A stretch of DNA of 64,000 bases from Chitinophaga pendula (GTDB lineage: Bacteria; Bacteroidota; Bacteroidia; Chitinophagales; Chitinophagaceae). The stretch lies in contig NZ_CP077769.1 in the NCBI RefSeq assembly GCF_020386615.1, positions 6,125,501 to 6,189,500 of the forward strand. The letters run 5' to 3'. Position 1 is the first letter of the stretch, and each line of letters begins with the position of its first letter. The translations under genes and the position numbers were made by a program. This document shows positions 27,036 through 36,503 of this stretch, in pieces. The notes beneath the pieces were generated by a model, which saw only the letters and a program-made list of their open reading frames with translations, ran no database searches and was not told where the DNA came from.

Positions 27036-28100
27036 ATGAGATCCGGACTGGTCAGAATATTCCTCCGCAGTTGGTTACCAGCCTTCCTGCTCACGTGGCT
27101 CCTGATAGGACTCTTTGCCACCGCTCTCTTCGTATATACCTACTATGCCGACCTATCTTACAAACACCTCACCGCCAATACCCTGCTCCGCCTCCTCGGC
27201 TGGCAGATGACCGAATACCTCCTGCGCAGCACACATATGCCCGCCTTCATCGCCGCAGCAGCCCTGGGATATTATCTGGGCAAATACTGGTACAAACTAC
27301 CCCTTAAATTATTCCGCACCTCCCTATTCATACCCGCAGTACTAAGCTTTGCTATGCTAATGCTGAACGCCCGCGTACAACCTTTCGTAAGCCTCCGGAG
27401 CAAAACTCTGCTATACAATATCATCGTAAAAAGCCCAGACAAACCTCTGCCCGAAGTAGCTCCCTCCCTTTTTGACAGCTACTCCCGATTCAGCAGCACC
27501 AGCCGGCTGATAGAACAAACAGACTCCCTCACAACCCAGATCAACACAGACCGGCAGCAACTGATCTCCTATCTGCATGATAACAGCACCCCCTCCCAAC
27601 TCAGGGCCAATTATTACATCTATAAAGTCCCCGAAACAGGTATCTCCTGGCACGACGTCTATACCACCAAAGGAGAAGGTACTCCCATCTTACCTTCCGG
27701 TGAAGAAACGGGACCCACCATACTCTCTATGGTCCGGCAGATCAAAGACACACAATTTTTACTCGACCAGCATACGCACGAACTGTGGCAACGGCATCTC
27801 CTGCCCCTGTTCCTGCTGCTGTGGCATGCCATCGGTTTTCTGATCGGCGCCATCAACTACAGGCTTAGCCCGCTACTAATGTTTCCCATGTTGTTATTAT
27901 TATATGGAGCAGTGGAGTGGTTAACGCATTTTCTGGCAATAGACGGACAGGATAATATCGTGGACCGGTTCCTGCCTCTCGGCCTGCTGGCTCTGGCAGC
28001 AACCATATTATATTGCGTCGCACCGGGTATATTGGCCACTGGCAAAAAAGATCGGCGACTGCCAATGGTCATGTTTGGAAAAAGAAGAACTGGAAAGTAA
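27036..28100 (+). CDS. Polytopic membrane protein of unknown function
   Basis: I do not recognise the family with confidence. The 354-residue protein has hydrophobic segments at about 12-35, 70-85, 93-110, 253-272, 278-298 and 310-330, with a hydrophilic region (about 110-250) between the two clusters. This layout, with a shared N-terminal and C-terminal three-helix bundle around a soluble domain, recalls the LptF/LptG permeases, and NARVQPF after helix 3 is reminiscent. The similarity is too weak to name it. The ATG at 27036 follows the acs terminator closely. Confidence 0.65.
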   Translation: MRSGLVRIFLRSWLPAFLLTWLLIGLFATALFVYTYYADLSYKHLTANTLLRLLGWQMTEYLLRSTHMPAFIAAAALGYYLGKYWYKLPLKLFRTSLFIPAVLSFAMLMLNARVQPFVSLRSKTLLYNIIVKSPDKPLPEVAPSLFDSYSRFSSTSRLIEQTDSLTTQINTDRQQLISYLHDNSTPSQLRANYYIYKVPETGISWHDVYTTKGEGTPILPSGEETGPTILSMVRQIKDTQFLLDQHTHELWQRHLLPLFLLLWHAIGFLIGAINYRLSPLLMFPMLLLLYGAVEWLTHFLAIDGQDNIVDRFLPLGLLALAATILYCVAPGILATGKKDRRLPMVMFGKRRTGK

Positions 28101-28107
28101 TGATATA

Positions 28108-28142
28108 AAAAAAGCGCGCCCTACCCGAGCAGAGCGCACCTT
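28108..28142 (-). terminator. Probable terminator of the duplicated-domain lipoprotein gene
   Basis: On the minus strand GTGCGC and GCGCGC can pair (one G-U) around CTCTGCTCGGGTAGG-type loop bases, followed by seven T residues. It lies just after the lipoprotein stop and the converging membrane-protein gene. Confidence 0.45.
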
Positions 28143-28173
28143 CCACAAGACCCAATCTCGCCTATATATTGGA

Positions 28174-29019
28174 TCATGGCGCATTATGGCCAATATTGCC
28201 TTGCGCCACTACTTGACTACCGGAGGAGATACTTTCCCCAACAACAGTAACGTAACCGTTATATTCCGACAGGTCTTTATATTGTATCACAGATTGATCA
28301 TCCTTCTGTGTAATGTTTTGCTGTAACGACTGACGGAAAGCATCAAAACTACCTAATGTGATCGCTACTACCGGCGCCTCAGCAGGAGTACCATCCAGGA
28401 TACGGGTGGTATAAGTGTACTGTGGCATAGTTCGCGTCAAAGTAACAGTACAAAGCGTATGACCATTTTTCCGCTCAGCGATAGTAAAGGTACCTTTACT
28501 GCCTGCAGCCGAAACGCTGTCCAATGAATAATTACGCACATTACCGGTCAATTCGTTCCCACCTACATCAGCCCCCGATACAACAGTGCTGTCGACCGTC
28601 TCTTCCCTGATCAGCAAATGTCCGTTATAGTTCACCAGCTCCGTATAAGAAGTCAGGATCCCATTATTCAGCTGCTTGACTAAAGTATCCAGTTTACCGG
28701 TATTACCCGGGATAGCACCCAGCGTCAAGGTCAACGGCCCACCAGTGATACTGGCATCCTCATAAATTCCAGCTATATACCTTTTCTGCGGATCAGTACC
28801 CTGCAACGTGATGGCCACCCGCACACCACCCCTATCACGGCTTACGGTCAACTTACCGCTTACAGTACCTTCTCCTTTCTTCTCCAGGATATATTCTTCT
28901 TCCGGAGGCTGCCCTCCTTCTGCTTTTTCTTTTACACAAGCCGTCAGTAATAACAAATGGATAATAGCGAAAGAGACAGCACTATACATTGCTTTTCGGG
29001 AGCGTTGGTTCCAGTTCAT
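28174..29019 (-). CDS. Lipoprotein with two internal repeats, unknown function
   Basis: From the ATG at 29019 the protein is about 281 residues; an upstream ATG at 29070 would add 17 and spoil the signal peptide. The signal ends in LLLLTAC, a lipobox. The mature part holds two related segments of about 100 residues, each with a central 'YT....L..YNG' pattern: LTSYTELVNYNGHLLIREE and IQYKDLSEYNGYVTVVGES. The first follows a beta-rich part with GTVSGKLTV. Function is not known. It is divergent from no close gene and lies 74 bases past a converging membrane-protein gene. Confidence 0.65.
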   Translation of the reverse strand: MNWNQRSRKAMYSAVSFAIIHLLLLTACVKEKAEGGQPPEEEYILEKKGEGTVSGKLTVSRDRGGVRVAITLQGTDPQKRYIAGIYEDASITGGPLTLTLGAIPGNTGKLDTLVKQLNNGILTSYTELVNYNGHLLIREETVDSTVVSGADVGGNELTGNVRNYSLDSVSAAGSKGTFTIAERKNGHTLCTVTLTRTMPQYTYTTRILDGTPAEAPVVAITLGSFDAFRQSLQQNITQKDDQSVIQYKDLSEYNGYVTVVGESISSGSQVVAQGNIGHNAP

Positions 29020-29093
29020 AGGGTCCGTTTTTCTCAGATATGGATTTCGTTTCGTCTCTTGAGACCACAAAAATATTACCAGAAATGCCAGTA

Positions 29094-29660
29094 TCAGGGT
29101 CTGATCACGACAGGAGTTCCCACTTTTATTAATTCATACAACTCATTCACATCGCTATTTTTCATACTTACACACCCCAATGTCCAGTTGATCCTTCCTT
29201 CCACATAGTTGTCACGGATACCGGAATTATATTCCACGCCATGAATACCGATCCCGCCACCAATATCAGCAGCCGAAGAGATCTTCCCTTGCGACTGCCG
29301 TTGATGAAACTTATCCCAGGAAGACTCATTAGGATAATCCAGCAGCATGAACCGGCTCCACCGGTTGTCAAATCGTTTGCTAAGTATATGAAACGTGCCC
29401 TCCGGCGTACGACGGTCTCCTTCAAAAAATTTGTCCGACTGATCCTTATTGCCGAACACTACCTTATAGATCTTACGTAGCGTAACATCCTCATATAGAT
29501 ACAACCGGTAATCACTCTTGTCTACCAGAAGAAATATCTTCTCTGGATCAATGGAGCCAGGAGTAAGCCTTACGGTATATAAATAACTATCATTATTAAA
29601 GCTGGTCGTAAAAATAAATACTAGTAATAACAGGCTGAGGAGCCGGTAGTTAGGACGCAT
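29094..29660 (-). CDS. L,D-transpeptidase (YkuD domain)
   Basis: The 188-residue protein has an N-terminal signal/anchor (LLSLLLLVFIFTTSF) and a YkuD catalytic domain (about 42-188). The motif His-x-Gly followed by the Cys box is seen as GIGIHGVEYN and WTLGCVSMKNSDVNELY; the usual ending GC[IV]RM reads GCVSM. Such enzymes make 3-3 cross-links in peptidoglycan or attach proteins to it. The other YkuD segments are present (FEGDRRTPEGTFHI). It lies 74 bases before the lipoprotein gene on the same strand. Confidence 0.88.
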   Translation of the reverse strand: MRPNYRLLSLLLLVFIFTTSFNNDSYLYTVRLTPGSIDPEKIFLLVDKSDYRLYLYEDVTLRKIYKVVFGNKDQSDKFFEGDRRTPEGTFHILSKRFDNRWSRFMLLDYPNESSWDKFHQRQSQGKISSAADIGGGIGIHGVEYNSGIRDNYVEGRINWTLGCVSMKNSDVNELYELIKVGTPVVIRP

Positions 29661-29724
29661 TTTTCACAGGAGTTTAGATAAAATAAACACAAGGTCCACT
29701 TCTTTAATGTGGTCTTTTGCCGCG

Positions 29725-29732
29725 CAAAAATA
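29725..29732 (-). promoter_or_regulatory. Promoter -7 element for the L,D-transpeptidase gene
   Basis: The minus-strand octamer TATTTTTG fits TAnnTTTG and is 64 bases upstream of the ATG. Confidence 0.45.
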
Positions 29733-29816
29733 CATACATCTTGAACAAAAATATCTGCTCCGATATGGTTGTTGGAATAACGTAAACCAGTATATGTTTA
29801 TTGCCTATGATGCAAA

Positions 29817-29861
29817 AAGGAGAAAAGGAGCTGGTTTTGAATACCTTGCTCCTTTTCTCCT
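29817..29861 (-). terminator. Terminator of the M16 peptidase gene
   Basis: AGGAGAAAAGGAGC pairs perfectly with GCTCCTTTTCTCCT across a 16-base loop. On the minus strand T residues follow the stem. It lies 19 bases after the peptidase stop. Confidence 0.75.
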
Positions 29862-29880
29862 TGATATACTGCGATAAAAA

Positions 29881-32823
29881 TTAGTACCCGAATATTTCTT
29901 CTAGCGATAATTTCTTCACATCTCCATACTTCTTCAGATCATCTTCACTGATCTTTTTCTCGGAAGCCAATATGGTATAGGTATATGGCTTATGCGACAA
30001 ATAAGTGTCATGGAATTTTTTCACATCGCTGAAATTCAGCTTGTTGATCTGATCGTACACCTGCTTACGGTTATCATTTTTCAATCCTAATTTTTCAGAT
30101 GCCAGGTAATTGAAAATAATACCGTCTTGTGTAATACGCTGGGTCTCAATATCCTGACGGATGCTCTCCTTGGCAGTTTGCAGTACCTTCTCTGAATTAG
30201 GTAACTCATTCAGCAACTCGTTCATACCAACGATGGCTTCATTCATCTTATCAGCCTGGCTACCCACATAAGCCGTGATGAAATAACGATCTTCTTTCTT
30301 GGTAGGAGGAGCATAGAACGCATATGTTGAGTACGCTAATGCTTTAGATTCACGGATAGTCTGGAATACAATAGATCCCATACCACCACCATAGTATGCA
30401 TTAAACAGGTTGATAAGCGCAGTGTGATCCGGATTGTATTGATCCGTATTACGCAGCCACGCTACCTCTGCCTGTACCATATCATAGTCTGCAAACAATA
30501 CCTGGTTTTTGCTTTGGTCTACCTGCGTAAATTTTTCTGCAGCAGGAGTTGCCTTAAAGGCCGCAGGCAGCTGGTGCACCTTCTTCAGCGCAGCAGTAGC
30601 AGCAGACAAAGATTGAGGACCATAATAAATAACCCGGTGATTGTAAGAAGGCAGCTCGTGTAAAATGTTCACTAGCTCAGCAGAAGTAAGTGCATTCACT
30701 TCATCTTTTGTCAACTGGAAGTTGAACGGATTTTTACTACCATAAGTAGCATACTGACGCAAGCCGTTCATGATAGCACCTTTGTTTAGTTTACTATCTG
30801 TACGTGTCTTTAGCAAACGTCCTTTAAGTGCAGTCAACGCCGCTTCATCAGGTTTACAGTTTTTCAGCAGATGTTCAAACAACGCCACTGCTTTGTCAAA
30901 ATTCTCCTGCAATCCTGATATAGCGATAGAAGTAAACTCTGATCCGGAAGAAATAACAAAGCTGCAGGCAATGTTGTAGAACTCCTTACTGATCTGCTCC
31001 GCTGTATACTTGTCAGTACCCAGGAACTGTAAGTAACTACCTGCCAGCGGAAGCTTTTTGTTATTCCAGCTACCCATGTCAAAGCGATAATACAAACGGA
31101 ACAAACTGTTGTCCTTGTTCTGCACGTATAATACCTCCGCAGGACCAATTTTGCTCTTCTGCATATCCTTATTGTAGTCTAACCACTGTGGTTTTACCGG
31201 CGTGGCAGGCATTGCAGCAATAGTTTGAAGATAAGGAGATTTCGCATCTCTGTTCACCGCTACCGGCGTGATAGCAGGCTTCTCTACTTTTTGTATGTTC
31301 TTGTCCTCTCCCTTACGTTTGTAGAGTAAGGCGTAGTTGTTGGTAAAGTACTCGTTGGCAAAAGCTACAATATCCTGTTTGGTGATCTTGGCCATCTCAT
31401 CAGAAAACGCTACGTCAGACAGCCAGTTTTCGCCCCTGTCCTTAATGAAAGCATCCATGATAGAGCTGGCACGATTGCCGTTATTATCAAGACCTTGTAA
31501 TTCAGCCAGTTTGTTATTATTAACAATAGCCTTCACCAGCGTCTCATCAAAATCGCCTTTTTTCAGGATTTCCAGTTGTCCGAGCAACAGGTCTTTAACC
31601 TCTTCCAAAGTCTGACCTTGTTTGGCCTTACCCGTCAGTGAAACGACACCGTAGTCTTTCCAGTTCAACGTGCTTACACCTGCACCCAACACTTTCTGCT
31701 GTTTATTCAGGTTAAGGTCCATCAGACCAGCCTTACCATTGGACAATATCTTAGCCACCACAGTCTCCAGTAAAAGTGACTTAACATCTTTAGCCCCGGG
31801 CACCCGGAAAGCAATGTTAACACTCTCCGCATCAGGTCCATACACCTCTTTAACTATAGGCGCTGCGATAGGTGCTTCTTTCGGCCCATGATACTCATCC
31901 AGCTGCTTCGTCTGCATGTAAGCAAACTGCTCATCCACCTTTTTGATCACATAATCCGGATCAAAATCACCCGCCATTACCAACGCCATATTATTAGGTA
32001 CATAATAGGTATTGTAGAAATTACGGATAGCTTTCAGAGAAGGGTTTTTCAGATGCTCTACCGTACCGATAGTAGACTGTTGTCCATAGTTGTGTGTAGG
32101 GAACAAAGTCGCCAACATCGTCTCGTACATCTTACGCGCATCGTTGTCCAGCCCCCTGTTCTTTTCCTCATATACCGCCTCCAGCTCCGTGTGGAACAAG
32201 CGGAATATTGGCAGACGGAAGCGCTCAGACTGTACGGTCAGGTATTTGTCAACCGCATTCGAAGGAATATCTTCTTCATACACCGTCTCCTCCACCCAGG
32301 TATGCGCATTAGTACCCTGCGCACCCATCGCCGACATCATACCGTCATATTCATTGGCAATAGCATATTTGGCAGCAATACCAGATACGCTGTCTATCTG
32401 ATGATATATCTGCTTACGCGCAGCCGCATCGGTTGTCTTGTTATAGGTATCGTACAAGGCTTCTACCTGGTCCAGGTATCCCTTTTCCTTTGCCCAGTCC
32501 AGGGTGCCGAATTTGTCCGTACCCTTAAACAGCAGATGCTCCAGATAGTGCGCCAGCCCAGTATGATCAGAAGGATCATTATTACTACCTGCACGCACAC
32601 CTATTAATGTCTGAATACGGGGCTCTTTCTTGTTTACACTCAGTATCACGGTCAACCCGTTTTTGAGTGTATAAAATCGCGCCTGCATCGGGTCATTGGT
32701 GACATATTTATACTTATACCCTCCGGAACTGCCCTCCTTCCATTCATACTTGCCTTGGGCATCTACAGTATGCACCAATACTGTACCTGCTAACAGGAAC
32801 AGTAAAATCGCCTTCTTAAACAT
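29881..32823 (-). CDS. M16 family zinc metallopeptidase (insulinase-like)
   Basis: From the ATG at 32823 the protein is 980 residues with a signal peptide (MFKKAILLFLLAGTVLVHTVDAQ); an ATG at 32871 would add 16 residues before it. The N-terminal M16 domain has the inverted zinc motif HxxEH in GLAHYLEHLLFKG, and the third ligand region ELEAVYEEKNRGLDND. A second, non-catalytic M16 half occupies the C-terminal 500 residues (SKALAYSTYAFYAPP). This two-half layout on one chain is that of the pitrilysin/insulinase type. It is exported, so it likely degrades peptides in the periplasm. It has its own terminator. Confidence 0.88.
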   Translation of the reverse strand: MFKKAILLFLLAGTVLVHTVDAQGKYEWKEGSSGGYKYKYVTNDPMQARFYTLKNGLTVILSVNKKEPRIQTLIGVRAGSNNDPSDHTGLAHYLEHLLFKGTDKFGTLDWAKEKGYLDQVEALYDTYNKTTDAAARKQIYHQIDSVSGIAAKYAIANEYDGMMSAMGAQGTNAHTWVEETVYEEDIPSNAVDKYLTVQSERFRLPIFRLFHTELEAVYEEKNRGLDNDARKMYETMLATLFPTHNYGQQSTIGTVEHLKNPSLKAIRNFYNTYYVPNNMALVMAGDFDPDYVIKKVDEQFAYMQTKQLDEYHGPKEAPIAAPIVKEVYGPDAESVNIAFRVPGAKDVKSLLLETVVAKILSNGKAGLMDLNLNKQQKVLGAGVSTLNWKDYGVVSLTGKAKQGQTLEEVKDLLLGQLEILKKGDFDETLVKAIVNNNKLAELQGLDNNGNRASSIMDAFIKDRGENWLSDVAFSDEMAKITKQDIVAFANEYFTNNYALLYKRKGEDKNIQKVEKPAITPVAVNRDAKSPYLQTIAAMPATPVKPQWLDYNKDMQKSKIGPAEVLYVQNKDNSLFRLYYRFDMGSWNNKKLPLAGSYLQFLGTDKYTAEQISKEFYNIACSFVISSGSEFTSIAISGLQENFDKAVALFEHLLKNCKPDEAALTALKGRLLKTRTDSKLNKGAIMNGLRQYATYGSKNPFNFQLTKDEVNALTSAELVNILHELPSYNHRVIYYGPQSLSAATAALKKVHQLPAAFKATPAAEKFTQVDQSKNQVLFADYDMVQAEVAWLRNTDQYNPDHTALINLFNAYYGGGMGSIVFQTIRESKALAYSTYAFYAPPTKKEDRYFITAYVGSQADKMNEAIVGMNELLNELPNSEKVLQTAKESIRQDIETQRITQDGIIFNYLASEKLGLKNDNRKQVYDQINKLNFSDVKKFHDTYLSHKPYTYTILASEKKISEDDLKKYGDVKKLSLEEIFGY

Positions 32824-33211
32824 ACTTTTAGATTGGTTTTTGTATTTAGTAAACAATAGTTTCGAATTCATTAACGAGTATTAATTACCCGAATGCCAGT
32901 TTTACCTAATAGTCACTTGGGGAAGATTTATATACCGGTATCGCAGGTATTTGTTGTCTCATAGGCAACCGGATAATTCCCGACAGTCAATATTTGCTCA
33001 GGTCAAAAGCTTCGCGGATAAAGCCATTCAACTTATCCAGCCGAATGAGACCATAACCAAATATAAGGGACAGGGGTAAAAATTAACTAAAAAATGTGGA
33101 AAAAAGGCAGATTTAGCCTTTAAATGGCAGCAGTTTTACCATCAGGGCAAATGGGAATCCATCGCTCCTGTTAACCGATATATAGGTGACTCAGTAAAAA
33201 ATAAGAAAATG
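32824..33211. other. Intergenic stretch upstream of the M16 peptidase
   Basis: No gene is called here. A minus-strand TATATTTG element (33058-33065) fits the Bacteroidota promoter and could drive the peptidase with a leader of about 225 bases. The minus strand around 32987-33082 also reads in frame as a short peptide containing GYGLIRLDKLNGF, which may be chance or a gene remnant. Confidence 0.4.
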
Positions 33212-33535
33212 TTAATAGCTAAAAAGCCCGTTGGAATTAATGTTGACAGGCAAAATAATAGCAGTCCTACTGGAATAATGCATCTCTGTCATTGACAATT
33301 TATGGTTTTTCAGATGCTTTAAAGGCAACGCTTTAATAAAAGATGCCGGATGGATATGGCCATAAAAGTCTGGTTTGACCGCTCGCTGTACATGCTCAGG
33401 AACTCGATCCCGGCTCATACCCGATAATTCCTGCTGCTGTTGCTGCTGTGCTCTCACACCTACGATATGTTGATCGCTGGAATGCGCCCAGACAATAAAA
33501 GCCGTACAAGCCAGAAAGGCGAACAATGATCTCAT
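33212..33535 (-). CDS. Small secreted protein of unknown function
   Basis: The 107-residue frame starts with a plausible signal peptide (MRSLFAFLACTAFIVWA) followed by a Gln-rich stretch (six consecutive Gln). It has no recognised domain. It lies 31 bases downstream of the outer-membrane protein gene on the same strand, so it can be the last gene of the sigma/anti-sigma operon. Coding is supported only by the signal-like start and this position. Confidence 0.4.
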   Translation of the reverse strand: MRSLFAFLACTAFIVWAHSSDQHIVGVRAQQQQQQELSGMSRDRVPEHVQRAVKPDFYGHIHPASFIKALPLKHLKNHKLSMTEMHYSSRTAIILPVNINSNGLFSY

Positions 33536-33566
33536 AAGGATAATTAATTGTGATTTACAGGGTAAA

Positions 33567-34493
33567 TCAGAAGCTATTAAGTCTCAACCCCACTGAAAAT
33601 GGATACTGTTCCAAACCATAATCATGTAGAGGCGTAAGCCCAAAGTTTCCGTATAGTTTCACCGGTCCATACCCGACCTCGCCGGTAAGGGCCAGCCGCC
33701 ATTTGTTCAGGTTAAAATCATCAACCTTACGCACCTTCCCGCGCTCCTCACTGATCTGTTTAGTCCGCGCTTTTACCAGATAACCGCCCATCACACCAAA
33801 ACTCATCTTGAAAGCACGATTCGGTCTAGCTGGATTAGAAGTATAATTCAACATCACCGGAACAGATAGGTACTCAGCAAACAATTTATTCTTGGAAAAG
33901 TTCACTGAATCCCGAATGATTTTTGCCGTATAACCCGGCACATAAGTAATATTCCTAGTATAACGGTAATTGTTCATCTCCAAACCAATGGCATATACAA
34001 GGTTCAGCTTATGCTTATAGATATTCAACCGCTGCATCAGCAACCATATATTGAAGTTGATCGACTTGCCCGTGATCAGTTTAAATTCAGAAGGCGTCAG
34101 CGGCTCACTAGCCGGACGGGGAGCTAACGTATTCAATCCCGCCGCAGAATAATCATACCGCTTCATCCAAGCATCCCCCTGAAAAGCTCCCGAAGGAGCG
34201 ACATAGTAATTTAAATAACTGGCCCCTCCATAATCACTCCGGTCCATAAAATTATTAAATCCAAGGTCAAATACCAGCCAGCGCGTATGCAGGTTCTTCT
34301 TCAACTTAGCACGTTGATAAGCAGTATCCTGGTATATTTTATAACTAGACTTACCCTTGATGTCCTTATGCTTTACAATCACCAGCCCCTTGATCCAGGT
34401 CGTATCAGAAACCGCCTGTCCGGCAGCCTCATACCCTACCCCCATCGTCAATAACATGATCAGCACACTCAGGTGTAAAATTTTATGCTTCAT
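33567..34493 (-). CDS. Secreted outer-membrane beta-barrel-like protein
   Basis: The 308-residue protein has a signal peptide (ILHLSVLIMLLTMGVGYEAAGQA). Alternating aromatic/polar segments follow, typical of PorT/OMP_b-brl-like barrels (for example NINWLLMQRLNIYKHKLNLVYAIGLEMNNYRYT and ALTGEVGYGPVKLYGNFGLTPL). It ends in FSVGLRLNSF, a plausible C-terminal barrel strand ending in Phe. Being the third gene after a sigma factor and an anti-sigma protein, it may be the surface component of that regulatory unit. Confidence 0.65.
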   Translation of the reverse strand: MKHKILHLSVLIMLLTMGVGYEAAGQAVSDTTWIKGLVIVKHKDIKGKSSYKIYQDTAYQRAKLKKNLHTRWLVFDLGFNNFMDRSDYGGASYLNYYVAPSGAFQGDAWMKRYDYSAAGLNTLAPRPASEPLTPSEFKLITGKSINFNIWLLMQRLNIYKHKLNLVYAIGLEMNNYRYTRNITYVPGYTAKIIRDSVNFSKNKLFAEYLSVPVMLNYTSNPARPNRAFKMSFGVMGGYLVKARTKQISEERGKVRKVDDFNLNKWRLALTGEVGYGPVKLYGNFGLTPLHDYGLEQYPFSVGLRLNSF

Positions 34494-34537
34494 ATAATTA
34501 CTTCACATTTTTGCAGGGTTTCATGGATGCTTATTAC

Positions 34538-35623
34538 TTACTTATTGCGCTTCCTACCGAAAAACCGGGCTACATTAGTTACTTTGTCCATCAATTTACT
34601 CTCTCCACTGCTACTTACAGACATGATCAGCTCACCAGGTGGAGGAGGTGGTGGTGGCGTAGCTATTGCCTTTTCGGCGGCAAGCGGCGCACTATTAGCC
34701 AGCAATGCCCCTTTCTGATCAGCTGACGCTTGTACCGCTATCCCGCTTACACTGCCCACATTGACACTTTTGTCAATATGCGCCTGTACCACTTCTTCAG
34801 TAGTATTGCGGGGCTGCGGGAGTTTTAACGCAGCCACAGCCTCTGCCGGAGCCTCCTGCGACTCAGGTACGGATGCTGATGCAGCTAGAGCCGTATTTTC
34901 CTTTGCCGTCGCAGCATTGCGTTTCGCTGCCGACATCTGCCGGGTACCGGTGGCCGCTATCGCCGGCTCCGCAGTATTAGTGGACTCTATTGCGGTATTA
35001 TCAGAAATTGCCGGTGGCGTAGCAGGTGCAGTAGATGTCCCGGAAGATACCCCTTTCGAAGAAGCCGGCCCCATAGGCTGGACCTTCGCAATAGGCCCAT
35101 CAGCTACAGGCACAATATCCTGCTTTACGGGCATCCATAAGAGCCATCCAGCTACCAACGCGGCCGCCGCAGCCGCCCACCAGGCAGGATGGATCCGCCG
35201 GCTACGGCTGGTATGACGGTATAACAGTTGTTTATCCTTGAAAAGGATCGAAGTATCAGGTTGTAATTTGGTCACCTGGAGTATTTCCAGTTCACGTGCG
35301 ATATGTGCATGCGTACGTACCAATCCCTCCAGTTTCTCCCGCTCAGTGGCAGACAACTCCCCATCTATATAGCTAAGTAAGTAACTTTCATATTGTTGCG
35401 CATTCAACGCATCCCCCCCCCGGTACAGGGATGCCTTATTCTCAAACCCAACAGCAGGATCTGCAGGCAACTTAGTTCCCTCCAATAAGGAAAGCTCCTG
35501 CCGCACCTGTGGATGTTGCTCCATAAAGCACTCAAACGCAACCTTTTCTGTAGCGTTAAGCTCACCGTCTACATAACTGTAGAGGTACTCTTCATAGTTT
35601 GATATGTTAATATCTATCGCCAA
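34538..35623 (-). CDS. Membrane anti-sigma-type protein with duplicated N-terminal domain
   Basis: The 361-residue protein follows an ECF sigma gene by 26 bases. It carries two tandem copies of the short anti-sigma N-terminal module: YEEYLYSYVDGELNATEKVAFE (about 9-60) and YESYLLSYIDGELSATEREKLE (about 77-135). Neither copy has zinc-binding Cys. One membrane helix lies at about 148-165 (WWAAAAAALVAGWLLWM). The remainder is a low-complexity periplasmic tail rich in Ala/Pro/Thr, with a run of seven Pro and a basic end. Sigma-factor binding is inferred from position and the module. Confidence 0.7.
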   Translation of the reverse strand: MAIDINISNYEEYLYSYVDGELNATEKVAFECFMEQHPQVRQELSLLEGTKLPADPAVGFENKASLYRGGDALNAQQYESYLLSYIDGELSATEREKLEGLVRTHAHIARELEILQVTKLQPDTSILFKDKQLLYRHTSRSRRIHPAWWAAAAAALVAGWLLWMPVKQDIVPVADGPIAKVQPMGPASSKGVSSGTSTAPATPPAISDNTAIESTNTAEPAIAATGTRQMSAAKRNAATAKENTALAASASVPESQEAPAEAVAALKLPQPRNTTEEVVQAHIDKSVNVGSVSGIAVQASADQKGALLANSAPLAAEKAIATPPPPPPPGELIMSVSSSGESKLMDKVTNVARFFGRKRNK

Positions 35624-35649
35624 TGCTCAATAATAAAATTGAATGACCA

Positions 35650-36135
35650 TCAAATAACATTTTCCATTTTTACCAGGTAATTCCGTAGGTGCTGCCTAGC
35701 CCGATGCAGGTATACTTTCACCTGTGAAGGGTTTAACTCCATGATCGCACCTATCTCTTCATAACTATACCCTTCGTAGTCCTTTAAAATAACCAAAGAA
35801 CGCTGCACTTCCGTCAATTTACTTAACGCCTTCTCTATCACCTCTTTAGCATTATTTACCCGTTGTTCCGATATCTTGGCCTCTTCTTTAAACTGCTCTA
35901 CCAGCGTTACCCGCTTTACTTTACGGACATGGTCTATCATATTGTGGTAGGCTACTGTAAACAGATATGACTTGCCTTTCTCAAAAGGCACATCTGCACA
36001 GTGCTTCCACAATATTTCAAACGCATTCTGTACTACGTCTCTCGCATCTTCTGTATGCTCCAGGTTTTTTACTATGAACCGGAAGAGATTATCGGCGTAC
36101 AGATCCACGCATTTGTTAAACTCCTTTTCCGTCAT
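35650..36135 (-). CDS. ECF-type RNA polymerase sigma factor
   Basis: The 161-residue protein is a typical ECF sigma factor. Region 2 (about 8-75) includes LYADNLFRFIVKNLEHTEDARDVVQNAFEILW. Region 4 (about 105-155) has LTEVQRSLVILKDYEGYSYEEIGAIMELNPSQVKVYLHRARQHLRNYL. It is the first gene of a four-gene minus-strand operon that continues with a putative anti-sigma protein, a barrel-like outer-membrane protein and a small secreted protein. No autoregulatory promoter consensus is recognised upstream. Confidence 0.9.
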   Translation of the reverse strand: MTEKEFNKCVDLYADNLFRFIVKNLEHTEDARDVVQNAFEILWKHCADVPFEKGKSYLFTVAYHNMIDHVRKVKRVTLVEQFKEEAKISEQRVNNAKEVIEKALSKLTEVQRSLVILKDYEGYSYEEIGAIMELNPSQVKVYLHRARQHLRNYLVKMENVI

Positions 36136-36503
36136 CCGGTGCCGCGGGATTTTAGTGCTAAGTTCCGATAAATACTTTTAAATCATGCCTTCCCGCTACC
36201 GAAAATGGCCGCCTCAAACTTTACAGCCCAATGTAACAGTTGGTTCGTTGAGAGACCCTTTATCCCTTCCCACCCCCTAGTGCCTGACTATCAATATGCT
36301 ACATATCCTATACGTTTGCAGGCCCATTCCGATGGCAAGCCAGGCCCCATTATGATAGTACTATGACGCAAACCAGCTGTTAAATGTTACATGCCGGTCA
36401 AACTTTTTACCTCCTTCACACTCCTCCTTCCCCATATATGCGATTCGTAATACATTTATTCCCATAACTTTGTTGCTCTCGATTTTACTAAATCTGCTTT
36501 CTT
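36136..36503. other. Divergent intergenic region between the sigma operon and kbl
   Basis: The 368-base region has no coding frame of note. It carries two plus-strand TAnnTTTG octamers, TACGTTTG at 36311-36318 and TAACTTTG at 36465-36472; the second is well placed for kbl. Confidence 0.5.
36465..36472 (+). promoter_or_regulatory. Promoter -7 element for kbl
   Basis: TAACTTTG matches TAnnTTTG and ends 31 bases before the kbl ATG. Confidence 0.55.

Noticed and set aside
32987..33082. Minus-strand frame with GYGLIRLDKLNGF that recalls the end of a subtilase
   Set aside because: A stop codon lies immediately upstream, only about 30 residues are readable, and a promoter overlaps it; similarity is too weak.
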